From assembly GCA_020850695.1 (NCBI GenBank), contig JADZEF010000021.1:42442-106441 (forward strand): 64,000 nt of DNA. Direction: 5' to 3'. Both the position numbers and the translations under genes were made by a program. Under the pieces are notes generated by a model. It worked only from the letters and a program-made list of their open reading frames with translations, searched no databases and was not told the origin of the DNA. Below, piece by piece: positions 37,127-46,202 of the stretch; within the stretch, counting starts at the first letter, position 1; each line of letters opens with the position of its first letter. Source of the DNA: Planctomycetaceae bacterium (GTDB taxonomy: Bacteria > Planctomycetota > Planctomycetia > Planctomycetales > Planctomycetaceae).

Positions 37127-38992
37127 ATGCGCCGAGGACTGTGGATTGTCGGGTTGCTGGGGTTGGCGACATTCAGCGGGTGCGGGCGCAGCGAGGCCCA
37201 GAGATCAGCTGCCTCACCTCATCCGCCGGGCGCGACCATGACTTCGGCGAAGTCGGTGGTTCCCGCCTCGGCGCCGATGGCGGGTTCTGATGGCTCTGCA
37301 TCAACCCGCCTTTACACCGAGCACGCGCCTTCCGACGCACCGTTAGCGCGGATGGTGAGAACTCCTGCCCGTGAGACGGGAGAAGCGAAGAGCGCCGCTG
37401 ACGACCTCTCTTTCGCGCCGAAAGGTGATGCCAAGCCGCGCCACTTTCGTTCAGAACCCGGAGCCGAGAAACCGGCCGATGCCCGGCTGGCACGCATCGA
37501 CGGCGAGCGGCCGATGAGCGGCCCCGCCGCCCGGCCCGAGATGGTTCCGCCCGCCGCTGATGAATCACGGGGACCAAGCCCGCCGTCGCGCCCACGACAG
37601 CAGGCGGGCCAGCTCACGGCCGGCAGCCTCGATGACCAGCGAAACTTTCCGGAATACCTCGACTTCGTCAACAAGTCGCCGCTTCGGGCGCGATTGCCCA
37701 ATTATCTCCCGTCGTCCCGAGTCGTCGTTACCGTACGAAACGACAAAGGGGACCGCATCCCCGACGCCCGCATCGCCATCCGCCCCGTCCCAACGGACAA
37801 GGGACAACCGATCGTCGATGTCGAGCTCGTCACCGAGAGTGATGGACGCGCCGTGTTTCTCGCCGGGCTCGACTACCCCTACGAGCCGCAGTCGTTCCAG
37901 GTCAGGGTGACGGCTCCGAACACCGCGCCGCACGAAACCGAATGCTCGTCGAAAGACGGCGAATGGACGATCGTCGTTCCGCAGGCCCCGCACGCCCTGC
38001 CGACGCGGCTCGATCTCGCCCTCGTCATCGATGTCACCGGCAGCATGACCGACGAACTCGAATTCCTCAAAGCCGAGATCGACGAGATCGCCGCCCGCGT
38101 CAAGGACCAGTATCCCAACATCACGCAGCGGTTCGGGCTTGTCGTGTATCGCGACCACGGCGACGAGTTCGTGACCCGCAAGTTCGACTTCACCGAATCG
38201 CTCGCCGACTTTCAGAAGAGTCTCAACGTGCAGCGGGCCGCGGGGGGCGGCGACTATCCTGAAGCCGTACCGGAAGCGCTCGAAGCGGCGCTTTCGTTGA
38301 ACTGGTCGAACGAAGGGGCCGCCCGCGTGATGTTCCTCATCGGCGATGCTCCGCCTCATGATCGCGACACCGGACGCACCTTCCAGACCGTTCGCACGCT
38401 GCGGCAGCGCGGCGTCAACGTCTTCCCGGTCGGAGCGAGCGGGGTGAAGGACGAGGCCGAGTACATCTTCCGAGCAGCGGCGTTCGTGACGCGGTCGCAA
38501 TACCTCTTCCTGACGGATCACTCGGGAGTCGGCGCTCCGCACGCCAAGCCACAGGCTTCGCGCTACGAAGTCGAGCGCCTCGACCAACTCATGATCCGCA
38601 TGATCGCGTGGAAGCTGAGCGGCGAGGAGTACCAGGCCGAACGCGTCATTGATGTGGGCGGGACCGAGACGCCGCAGCCCACGAACCCACAACCGGCAAC
38701 CCGTTTCAGTGCGATTGCCGTTCCCGCGAGGGGGCTACCGCAACCTGGCAGTCCGACGGCCCCCCCCGTCCGGCGCCCGGACATCTCGGCGTCCTGGATC
38801 GGCTGGTTCCCTTGGAACAGCAGTGCATTCGAACTGCTGTGGAAGGGCTGCCTGGCGATCGCGGTTGTCGGATTGCTGCTCGGCAGTTCGCTGTGGACCG
38901 GCTGCCGCCAGTTGTGCAGCCGAGCGCCGCACGAGGGACCGTTGGGGCCCGCTCCCTCCAACGCTCCGGCGGGGGTGCCTCCAGGGGCGTGA
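37127..38992 (+). CDS. VWA-domain lipoprotein
   Basis: A 621-residue membrane-linked protein. A signal peptide with a lipobox-like FSGC (Cys 19) suggests lipid attachment. Residues 20-180 are low complexity; a carboxypeptidase-regulatory-like beta domain (VTVRNDKGDRIPDARI) occupies about 200-285. The VWA domain starts with LALVIDVTGSM (Asp 302), a MIDAS variant DxTGS, and the metal-binding Thr and Asp follow. One C-terminal helix (about 570-590) ends the protein. The ATG at 37127 follows GGAGG with 6-nt spacing, a good ribosome site. VWA proteins usually bind proteins or assemble complexes; partners are not visible. Confidence 0.85.
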   Translation: MRRGLWIVGLLGLATFSGCGRSEAQRSAASPHPPGATMTSAKSVVPASAPMAGSDGSASTRLYTEHAPSDAPLARMVRTPARETGEAKSAADDLSFAPKGDAKPRHFRSEPGAEKPADARLARIDGERPMSGPAARPEMVPPAADESRGPSPPSRPRQQAGQLTAGSLDDQRNFPEYLDFVNKSPLRARLPNYLPSSRVVVTVRNDKGDRIPDARIAIRPVPTDKGQPIVDVELVTESDGRAVFLAGLDYPYEPQSFQVRVTAPNTAPHETECSSKDGEWTIVVPQAPHALPTRLDLALVIDVTGSMTDELEFLKAEIDEIAARVKDQYPNITQRFGLVVYRDHGDEFVTRKFDFTESLADFQKSLNVQRAAGGGDYPEAVPEALEAALSLNWSNEGAARVMFLIGDAPPHDRDTGRTFQTVRTLRQRGVNVFPVGASGVKDEAEYIFRAAAFVTRSQYLFLTDHSGVGAPHAKPQASRYEVERLDQLMIRMIAWKLSGEEYQAERVIDVGGTETPQPTNPQPATRFSAIAVPARGLPQPGSPTAPPVRRPDISASWIGWFPWNSSAFELLWKGCLAIAVVGLLLGSSLWTGCRQLCSRAPHEGPLGPAPSNAPAGVPPGA

Positions 38993-39478
38993 TTCGTTCG
39001 ACCCGACGCCAGTCGCACGCAGGGGCCTCGAACACGACGGATGGACTGAAAGACACGGAAGGGCCGCGCAATCCTTCCGTGGATCTCCTCATTCATTTCC
39101 GTGACAGCTGTCCCGTCCGTCGATTCCGTGATCTCTCTGCGGGGCGGACGACTCAGCGGCGACGCGCTGGGCCTCCTCACTGATCGGCCACCTCTGATCC
39201 CATCACAGTCTGCCCGGCAGGCCAGCGCGCCGCAGTTTTCCCACGCCGAACGCCGGAACGGAAAACGCGGATCTGTCCCGGTTTCGGTTCAAGATCACGC
39301 TTTCCGACATTCGCCACGGCCGATATACTGCGGGGCGTCAGGGAAGAGGTCGAGCGTTCCGCCCCCGGTTGAGCCTTCAATCGGATGCCTCGCTGGTCGA
39401 TCACATCAACCGCGCTGACTTCCCCCCCGAATGTGCTCCGATCCTCAGTGAACGCTCTCTCTACAGGGTTGTAGAGTA
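38993..39478. other. Intergenic region upstream of fabH
   Basis: 486 bp with no protein family in any frame. It contains ACACGGAAG / CTTCCGTG inverted words near 39055-39090, similar in style to the dispersed inverted-repeat elements, and a GTTTTCC/GGAAAAC pair near 39235-39266. It probably carries the fabH promoter. Confidence 0.45.
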
Positions 39479-40879
39479 ATGCATCATGGTTCTCCCCACA
39501 TCCCCCTTCAAGGGGCCGAGTCGGCCGCACAGCGGACGCTCGTCGCCGTGGGGGAAGCAGTGAACGGGAAGCTTCCCGCGTCCGAGGTTTCTGCCGGCGC
39601 GACGTTTTCCACCGGTCCGACAACGGCCCCTGCGACGGGAACCTCTGGCACCACCGCCGGACCGCACGTCAACGGAAATGGGCAGAACGGATCTGGCCTG
39701 AATGGCCACGGGTCGAACGGCAATGGGGTCCGCGGACACGTTTCGACCGAGACAACCGCTCGTCAGAACGGCGTGCTGGAAGCTCGCCCCGCCAACGGCC
39801 ACGCTCCCCGCATCCAGCCACAACGCGCCCCGAAGGCCGAGCGGACGTCGGCCGCAGCGGAGTCGGGCAAGCTGTTCCGCCTCTCGCGCCGCACGCATTC
39901 GCTGTTGGGTGTGCAGGTCCTCTCGTGCGGGTCCTACGCCCCCGAGCACGCGGTCAGCAATGAGGAGTTGGAAAACCAGTACGGCTACGAGAAAGGCTGG
40001 ATCGAGCAGCGGACGGGTATCCTGTCGCGCCGCTATGCGGCTCCGGATACGGCGACCAGCGATCTCTGCGTCGAGGCCGCCCGCATCGCCATCGAACGGG
40101 CGAACGTCAACCCGGCCGATATCGACCTGGTGATCGTCGGAACGTTCACTCCCGATTATCTTTGCCCGTCGACCGCCTGCCTCGTGCAGGATCGCCTCGG
40201 CCTCGATGCCGCCGCGATGGATCTGCAGGCCGCCTGCTCCGGTTTCATGTACTCCATGGTCACCGGGGCCCAGTACGTCGCCAGCGGCAACAGCAAGCTG
40301 GCCCTCGTTATCGGCGCCGATGTGATGAGCCGCATCGTCAACCCGGCCGACCAGCGGACCGCTCCGCTCTTCGGCGACGGAGCCGGGGCGGTGCTGATGG
40401 CTCGCGGCGAACCCCATCAGGGTCTCATCTGCTATCAGATGGGTTCGGATGGTGGTGGCGGCTCGCTGCTCGTGCGGACGCAGGGGGGAACTAAGAACCC
40501 GGTGTCGGCGGACGACGTCGCGAACTCCCGCCACATGCTGCAGATGGATGGCCGCAGCGTCTTCAAGTGGGCCGTCCGGGCGGTCACCGAGACGATCGAT
40601 CTCGTTCTGTCGAAGTCCGGCATGAGCGTGCACGACGTTTCGCTGTTTGTCCTGCACCAGGCCAACCAGCGGATCATCAGCTACGCGATGGAGCAGCTGG
40701 GCATCCCGTCGCACAAGGTTTACAACAACCTCCAGAACTACGGGAATACGTCCGCCGCTTCGATCCCGCTGGTGCTCGATGAAGCTCAGCGCGCGGGTCG
40801 CATCCAGTCGGGCGACACCATCCTGATGAGCGGATTTGGGGCCGGCCTGAGCTGGGGCACCGCTCTCTTCCGCTGGTAG
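39479..40879 (+). CDS. fabH: Beta-ketoacyl-ACP synthase III with long N-terminal extension
   Basis: A 466-residue condensing enzyme that starts fatty-acid synthesis by joining acetyl-CoA (or another acyl-CoA) to malonyl-ACP. The catalytic triad is present: Cys 253 (AACSGF), His 393 (LHQAN) and Asn 423 (NYGNTSAAS). FabH is normally about 320-340 residues; here about 140 extra residues precede the domain and are low complexity, with NGNGQNG-type repeats and many Thr/Ala/Gly. This tail may be disordered and could be partly non-native; an internal start is not obvious. Confidence 0.92.
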   Translation: MHHGSPHIPLQGAESAAQRTLVAVGEAVNGKLPASEVSAGATFSTGPTTAPATGTSGTTAGPHVNGNGQNGSGLNGHGSNGNGVRGHVSTETTARQNGVLEARPANGHAPRIQPQRAPKAERTSAAAESGKLFRLSRRTHSLLGVQVLSCGSYAPEHAVSNEELENQYGYEKGWIEQRTGILSRRYAAPDTATSDLCVEAARIAIERANVNPADIDLVIVGTFTPDYLCPSTACLVQDRLGLDAAAMDLQAACSGFMYSMVTGAQYVASGNSKLALVIGADVMSRIVNPADQRTAPLFGDGAGAVLMARGEPHQGLICYQMGSDGGGGSLLVRTQGGTKNPVSADDVANSRHMLQMDGRSVFKWAVRAVTETIDLVLSKSGMSVHDVSLFVLHQANQRIISYAMEQLGIPSHKVYNNLQNYGNTSAASIPLVLDEAQRAGRIQSGDTILMSGFGAGLSWGTALFRW

Positions 40880-41756
40880 AGGCCGGGCCATTGCCGATCC
40901 GTCGAGCGGAGACGGGACTGTCGGGTGATCATCGCGGCCCGCTGTGTCGCTCCGTAACTCGCCATCTGCCTTCGGGTCAGAGCGTTCTCGGTCGTGCCCC
41001 AGGAGCGGTGCTTTGCTCCGCAGATCCTTGCGCATTTGATCCAGTTTGCGCAATTTAGGGGAATCCCTGACGTGAAGCGGCCATTTCTCGCAGAGAACGG
41101 AATGCGCCTGTCGCGGATCTGACGACATCTTCGCAAAGCAATATTCTGCAATCGGTTGCGACGAATTGCCTCGTCCAGCATCACGTCTCCAGGAAAGGCA
41201 TCAATGCCAGATTGTGAGATTCGCGGCGGCACTGTCCTCGACGAACAACCTGCGAAAATCTCCTCCCCACAAGACGATCCGTCCGCGTAACTGGTTGAAT
41301 GTAGGAATCTTGCGTCGCAATCTGCGAACCCGGGTGGAGTGGGAGAGATGACAGCGACGAGGCAACGAAATGCCTGTTGACCGATTTTGGAGAATAGATA
41401 CAATCCGGAATTGTGAGAAGTTTGGTAATCTCAGCTCAGGCGCTCAAGTTGATTTCGTCGATAAAACCGTGCGACAGTTCTTGGAGGTCACTGCGGTTCG
41501 CCTGTCCCCTCAAATGATGATGACGACACCGCTTCTGACAAGGAAGTGCGCCTGAGCGGTCGTCATTCGGCGAGGTCGGTCGGAAGGAACGGCTGGTACC
41601 TGTCGTTACGTTCTGTTGCATCCCGCGACGGTTTTATCGTTGTGGTCCGTTCATGGAGGGAACCTCTCGCGCGGAGGGAGTTCCGAGAGGGCAGCCGTGC
41701 GCCGGACGTGAAGCCTCACGTCGTCGGAGCCGCTGCTTCGGAAGGATGCACACGCA
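40880..41756. other. Large intergenic region upstream of the HTH-REC gene
   Basis: 877 bp without a supported gene. The part from about 41100 to 41550 is noticeably richer in A/T than surrounding genes. It contains a good promoter match at 41377-41404, and two hairpins near 41664-41690 and 41707-41724 (GACGTGA..TCACGTC), so a long structured leader or a small RNA is likely. Confidence 0.55.
41377..41404 (+). promoter_or_regulatory. Sigma70-type promoter, long leader to the HTH-REC gene
   Basis: TTGACC (41377-41382) and TACAAT (41399-41404) are close to consensus and separated by 16 bp. A transcript would begin near 41411, about 345 nt before the start at 41757. No known riboswitch is recognised in the leader. 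It could also serve a small RNA. Confidence 0.5.
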
Positions 41757-42335
41757 ATGGCCAAGACGGTTTTCACGACGGGCGAAGCAGCGAAGATCTG
41801 CAAAGTCAGCCAGCAGACGATCATCCGCTGCTTCGACTCGGGACAGTTGAAGGGATTTCGCGTTCCGGGCTCGCGGTTCCGCCGCATCCCGCGGGACGTT
41901 CTCTACAAGTTCATGAAAGAGAACGGCATCCCGACCGACGCGCTGGAGAGCGGCAAGCGCAAGGCCCTCGTCGTCGACGATGATCCCTCGCTGGTCGAGC
42001 TCATCCGCGACACGCTCGAGGCCGACGGCCGCTTCGAAGTCCGCGTCGCCAACAACGGCTTCGACGCCGGCATGATGGTCAAGGAATATCACCCGGACGT
42101 CATCGTCCTCGACGTGATGCTCCCCGACATCAACGGCAAGGAAGTCTGCCAGCGGATCCGCACCGATCCCGCGATGGACGACGTGAAGATCATCTGCATC
42201 AGCGGCATGGTCGAGCAGGACAAGATCAGCGAGCTGAAGTCGGCGGGCGCGAACGACTTCATGCAGAAGCCGTTCGACACCCTGCGGCTCGTCGAGCGGA
42301 TGTGCGAACTCCTGGACGTCGAAAAGGCCGCCTGA
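41757..42335 (+). CDS. Response regulator with N-terminal excisionase-like HTH
   Basis: A 192-residue protein with a reversed layout: an N-terminal MerR/excisionase (BldC-like) winged HTH (TTGEAAKICKVSQQTIIRCF, residues 7-26, then SRFRRIPRDVLYKFM) followed by a receiver domain. The receiver has acidic DDD (74-76), phosphoacceptor Asp 119 (IVLDVMLPD), Ser 149 and Lys 171 (QKPF), so it can be phosphorylated. It presumably binds DNA as a controlled dimer. The histidine kinase gene 145 bp downstream is the likely partner. A strong promoter sits 350 bp upstream. Confidence 0.88.
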   Translation: MAKTVFTTGEAAKICKVSQQTIIRCFDSGQLKGFRVPGSRFRRIPRDVLYKFMKENGIPTDALESGKRKALVVDDDPSLVELIRDTLEADGRFEVRVANNGFDAGMMVKEYHPDVIVLDVMLPDINGKEVCQRIRTDPAMDDVKIICISGMVEQDKISELKSAGANDFMQKPFDTLRLVERMCELLDVEKAA

Positions 42336-42353
42336 CCGCTGCCTTCTGCCCGT

Positions 42354-42376
42354 GGGACAGGCTTCCCGCCTGTCCC
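42354..42376. terminator. Hairpin between response regulator and histidine kinase
   Basis: GGGACAGGC (42354-42362) pairs perfectly with GCCTGTCCC (42368-42376), loop TTCCC. It lies 19 nt after the response-regulator stop, positioned to terminate or attenuate transcription. Confidence 0.6.
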
Positions 42377-42391
42377 CTTGGCGTCGCACAA

Positions 42392-42429
42392 TTGAGGCGC
42401 GGTCCGGCCTGCGCCGAACCGCGCCTCAA
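42392..42429. promoter_or_regulatory. Second, longer hairpin before the histidine kinase
   Basis: TTGAGGCGCGGT (42392-42403) pairs over 12 bp with ACCGCGCCTCAA (42418-42429) around a 14-nt loop. With the preceding hairpin it makes two stacked structures in a 145-bp gap, suggesting control of the ratio between regulator and kinase. Confidence 0.6.
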
Positions 42430-42480
42430 TCGAATTTCAACGGACATCAAGACCGCGTCTCTGCGCGAGATCCTGCCCGC

Positions 42481-43266
42481 ATGGACGACCCCGCGCTCAC
42501 CCCCGCTCTGCGTGCGTGGCTCGAGCGCGAGAAGCTCGAAGCCATGGCCGAGTTCGCGGCCGGTGCGGGGCACGAGATCAACAATCCCGTGGCCGCCATC
42601 GTCGGCCGCGTCCAGATGCTGCTTCCCGGCGAAACCAACGCCGACCGCCGCCACCAGCTGCAGACGATCGCCGCGCAGGCGCTCCGCATCCGCGACATGA
42701 TCGGAGACGCGATGCTCTTCGCGCGGCCTCCCGCGCCCGAGTGCGCCCTGTGCGATCTGACGGAAATTGTCGAACGCGAAGCGGCAACGCTCCGCGAGCT
42801 GGCCGCCGCACGCGGCACGTCGATCGAATTCGACCTCCGGCCCCCCGCCCCGGTCTCGGTCGATCGCACGCAACTCGCCATCGTCCTCCATGCCCTCGTC
42901 CGCAACAGCTTCGAAGCGCTGCGGAGCGGCGGCGAAGTCCGTGTGGAGGTGTTGTCCGAGCCTCCGCAACCCGAAGCCCGGCCGTCGCCAGAAGAGCCTC
43001 GTGGTCCGGCCTCCCTTTTCGGGGCCTGCCTCTTGAGCGTGACGGACAACGGACCGGGATTCTCCGACATCGATCGCCGCCACCTGTTCGATCCGTTCTA
43101 CTCGGGCCGGCAGGCAGGTCGCGGACTCGGATTCGGGCTTCCCAAGTGCTGGCGCATCATCACCCTCCACGAAGGAACGATCGAAGCCGTTTCCGAGGCC
43201 GGCCGCACCCGGTTCGTCGTCCTTCTGCCGCACGCCGGCGGCAGGAATGCCGAAGGCAGGAAGTAG
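42481..43266 (+). CDS. Soluble histidine kinase
   Basis: A 261-residue kinase without membrane helices or an evident sensor domain. The phosphoacceptor is His 31 in GAGHEINNPVAAI. The ATP-binding part shows the N-box (VLHALVRNSFEAL), the G1 DNGPGF, an F-box-like LFDPFYSGR and G2 GLGFGLP. It probably phosphorylates the neighbouring HTH-REC regulator. Missing sensory input means the signal may come through another protein. The ATG at 42481 is used; upstream codons overlap the hairpin. It ends 3 bp from the convergent TAXI gene. Confidence 0.88.
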   Translation: MDDPALTPALRAWLEREKLEAMAEFAAGAGHEINNPVAAIVGRVQMLLPGETNADRRHQLQTIAAQALRIRDMIGDAMLFARPPAPECALCDLTEIVEREAATLRELAAARGTSIEFDLRPPAPVSVDRTQLAIVLHALVRNSFEALRSGGEVRVEVLSEPPQPEARPSPEEPRGPASLFGACLLSVTDNGPGFSDIDRRHLFDPFYSGRQAGRGLGFGLPKCWRIITLHEGTIEAVSEAGRTRFVVLLPHAGGRNAEGRK

Positions 43267-43269
43267 TGC

Positions 43270-44604
43270 TCACGCTCCCCGCTGGATGATCCCCCGCAGT
43301 CGCTCCTGCACCAGATTCAGATGCGTGCGGAGGTTGTAGTACTCTTCCATGTAGCTCAGCGGGATCTCCACCCGGGAGACCTGCGCCTCGAGCGACTGCA
43401 GCTGATGCAGACTTTCCTGAGCTTCGCCAGCCGTCATCCCCTCGAACATGCGGTGGTCGAGCTCGCGAAGCTGCGTGTACCAGAGATAGATCTTGCGTCG
43501 GGTCCGCCACCGCAGCAGCGGGGGCGTCGCCCGGATCAGCGGCATCGCCAGCACGACCAGGGGGAGCGCCAGCAGTTTCATGCGGTCGACGAACACCGCC
43601 AGCCAGAAGGGAAGGAGCCGCTGCAGAAGCGGCGGTCCGTGGCGATAGTACTGATCGGCGTCCTTGCTCAGCGGAATGTCCAGGTACTTCGACGAGGGGA
43701 ATTCCCCCGGAGCCGAGAGGGCGTCCCCCTTGGAATGAATGCGATGTGCGGCTTCCAGCAGGGCCGTTGTCAGGGCCGGATGGAGCGACTCGTGAGCCAC
43801 CAGCATCGCCGCCGGCGCCACCACCGAGACATCGGTCGGCGGGGCATGATCTGGAAGGTCCAGCAGTCCCGCAGGAATCCTTACCGACGACAGATGCCGG
43901 AACCGCCGCGAGAGAGCCTCGCCGTCATCCATGTTGAGCAGCCGCACCTGCGACGAAAGCCCCAGCTTCTGGATGTAGCCCGCATCGACCGACGCCACGA
44001 AGCACGCCGCATCGATCGCCCCGTTCTCCAGCTGCTCAGCCGCTTCCATTCCGCCGATATCGACGAGAGTCACCCGATCGGCCGTTACCCCGGACGCCTC
44101 GAACAACTGCCGGGCCACGCGCCTCGTCCCGCTCCCGTCCGCACCAATCGCCACCCGCTTCCCCGCAAGCTGTCCCATCCGCGTCGCTTCGAGATCGTTC
44201 CGCACGAAGAGCCAGAACGGCTCGCGATACAGGCTCCCCAGCGCCCGCAATTCAGTCTCCTCGGAAGGCTTCGCAATCCCCCCCTGAATCAGGGCGACCG
44301 AAACCCCTGAGGTGGGATCTTCCAGCAGCTTGAGATTCTCTTCGGAGCCATGCGTCTCGCGGACTTCGACGCGGATCCCGTGGTGCTCCAGCTCGCGGGC
44401 ATAGGACCCGGCGAGCGAGTAATACCGCCCGTCCTTCGCCCCCGCGGCGAAGACGACCGACCGCGGCGCCGGCGCTTCCACCAGGAGGATGTATCCCAGC
44501 GTGACGATGCTGGCGACCGCCCCGAGAACCATCATCCATGTCCACCACAGAGGGCGGCGGCTGATCCCGGTGAGCGGGCGAGAGTGATTTGAACCGGACG
44601 ACAT
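43270..44604 (-). CDS. TAXI-family membrane-anchored solute-binding protein
   Basis: A 444-residue protein of the TAXI class of TRAP-transporter binding proteins. The N-terminal helix (about 19-43) is followed by a substrate-binding fold with SVVFAAGAKDGRYYSLAGSYA, VALIQGGIAKP, GKRVAIGADGSGTRRVA and ALLEAAHRIHSK segments. A second hydrophobic segment (about 330-355) and a charged, probably coiled-coil C-terminus follow. No TRAP permease (DctQ/M) gene is nearby. It may be a sensor or bind a small molecule for an unlinked transporter. The ATG at 44604 starts the anchor. Confidence 0.78.
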   Translation of the reverse strand: MSSGSNHSRPLTGISRRPLWWTWMMVLGAVASIVTLGYILLVEAPAPRSVVFAAGAKDGRYYSLAGSYARELEHHGIRVEVRETHGSEENLKLLEDPTSGVSVALIQGGIAKPSEETELRALGSLYREPFWLFVRNDLEATRMGQLAGKRVAIGADGSGTRRVARQLFEASGVTADRVTLVDIGGMEAAEQLENGAIDAACFVASVDAGYIQKLGLSSQVRLLNMDDGEALSRRFRHLSSVRIPAGLLDLPDHAPPTDVSVVAPAAMLVAHESLHPALTTALLEAAHRIHSKGDALSAPGEFPSSKYLDIPLSKDADQYYRHGPPLLQRLLPFWLAVFVDRMKLLALPLVVLAMPLIRATPPLLRWRTRRKIYLWYTQLRELDHRMFEGMTAGEAQESLHQLQSLEAQVSRVEIPLSYMEEYYNLRTHLNLVQERLRGIIQRGA

Positions 44605-44930
44605 TCCGCGAGTCCCTTCAGCGGTGACAAGGCCGGGCCGCTCCCGGCGGACCGATGACGTTGCGGATTCTACACACAAACCAGAAATGGCGAGCGTCTC
44701 GAACGGAAGACCATGGGATTCTCCCGATCGCTTCGCCCGCAAGGCGGTGTCCCGCCCCCCCCACGGCAAAGCTTGAGCGGCCGGGGTGTCCAAGTCGTAC
44801 AGGCTCAATTCCCGAGCGATTCCCAGCCGGAGTACGCCGCGCATCGCCTGCTGCCGCCCCCAGGGGCCCGTCTGTTCGGCACGCAATTCGCACACTTCGA
44901 TTCGCCATCACGCCCGGAGAGACCGAAACG
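44605..44930. other. Divergent intergenic region
   Basis: 326 bp between the TAXI gene (minus) and the CAP-domain gene (plus). Open frames extend through it on both strands without protein-like features. It probably holds both promoters. Nothing else is recognised. Confidence 0.5.
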
Positions 44931-45776
44931 ATGACTCACACGCGAATCACGCTCGTCGCACTGGCGCTTCTCGGGCTGGCAGCCCCCGCCTTCGCTCAGT
45001 CGAACGAACACGACGAGACCCGGCAGGTCCGCACGGAAGACCTGGGGCCATTTCGGCCCGAAAGGAAGGCCGATCTCGCGAAGGCTCGCGATCTGATCGT
45101 GGCACAAACGAATGAGTTCCGCCGCGGCGAAAAACTCGCATCCGTGGACGTCAACGAGACGATCCAGAAGACCGCCCAGAAGTTCGCGGACTACATGGCC
45201 CGCACCGACCGCTACGGACACACTGCCGATGACCGCCAGCCGGCCGAGCGGGCCGCCGCGCAGGGATACGAATACTGCCTGATCTCCGAGAACATCGCCT
45301 ACCAGTTCCGGACGACCGGCTTCGACACCGCCGATCTCGCCAGCCGATTCGTCGAGGGATGGAAGAACTCTCCCGGCCACCGGGCCAACATGCTGCAGAA
45401 GCATGTGACCGAGACGGGGGTCGCGATCGCTCAAAGCGAAAAGACCGGAGCCTATTACGCCGTGCAGATGTTCGGAAGGCCGAAGAGCGAGATGATCGAG
45501 TTCCGCGTCGCCAACCCCACGGGCGAGGCCGCCGTCTATCGGGTCGGAGACCAGACGTACGATCTGCCGCCCCGCGTGGTGCGGACCCACCAGGTCTGCC
45601 AGCCGGCGGACGTGACACTCGTGGAGGATGCCGGGGAGGGAAAGAAACCGAAGGACTTCGGTCCGCGGTTGGTGCCCAAAAACGGCGACCGCTTCCGCAT
45701 CGACCGCACCGCCGACGAGGTGCGGCTGCTGAAAGACGATTCGCCTGTCGAACCCGCAGCGTCAAAAGACCGCTGA
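44931..45776 (+). CDS. Secreted CAP-domain protein
   Basis: A 281-residue protein with a signal peptide (cleavage after APAFAQ, near residue 23) and a CAP/SCP domain. GHTADDRQPAERA supplies the conserved histidine, SENIAYQ the conserved Glu, and PGHRANML the signature. The C-terminal part (about 190-281) is beta-rich with Cys near 219, and I do not recognise it. CAP proteins in bacteria are mostly uncharacterised, some binding small lipids or acting on wall material. The ATG at 44931 is followed by the signal peptide. Confidence 0.85.
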   Translation: MTHTRITLVALALLGLAAPAFAQSNEHDETRQVRTEDLGPFRPERKADLAKARDLIVAQTNEFRRGEKLASVDVNETIQKTAQKFADYMARTDRYGHTADDRQPAERAAAQGYEYCLISENIAYQFRTTGFDTADLASRFVEGWKNSPGHRANMLQKHVTETGVAIAQSEKTGAYYAVQMFGRPKSEMIEFRVANPTGEAAVYRVGDQTYDLPPRVVRTHQVCQPADVTLVEDAGEGKKPKDFGPRLVPKNGDRFRIDRTADEVRLLKDDSPVEPAASKDR

Positions 45777-45832
45777 GCGGCCTCCCGGGATGGCGTTCAC
45801 GCCCGCATGGGGATCATTCCGCCATCGCACGA

Positions 45833-46042
45833 TCAAGGCTCGGGCGTCGGCATCTCATTGATGCCGTATGGGGAAGGGGGAACAGGTTCCGGTTCCGTGG
45901 CAGGCGGTTCGGGCTGAGGATCGATCGGAATGCTTCCCGGATCGGGCTCGGTCGGATTCGTCTCGGGATGAACGGGATAAGGTGTCGGATTCGGGTCGGG
46001 TTTATCTGGGGAACGCGTTGGGGCCTTCTCTGGTCCGGGCAT
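45833..46042 (-). CDS. Small proline-rich protein
   Basis: A 69-residue acidic, very proline-rich peptide (MPGPEKAPTRSPDKPDPNPT and PDPQPEP-type repeats). GGAGAGAGAC lies immediately before the ATG, which is the best argument that it is translated. There is no signal peptide and no motif. The open frame extends upstream beyond the chosen ATG. It is convergent with the CAP-domain gene. It could be non-coding. Confidence 0.45.
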   Translation of the reverse strand: MPGPEKAPTRSPDKPDPNPTPYPVHPETNPTEPDPGSIPIDPQPEPPATEPEPVPPSPYGINEMPTPEP

Positions 46043-46202
46043 GTCTCTCTCCTCACACGAAGCCTCTTTAGTGTCTACGGTGAGAGAGCATGCACTCCGT
46101 GTGCCGCTCCGAGAGTCCCGCGGAACGGAGATGGCGGCCACGGCTGACGGGCTGCACGTCTTCGTTGTCTTCATTACCGCGTCGAGTCACCGGCGCCGTC
46201 GG

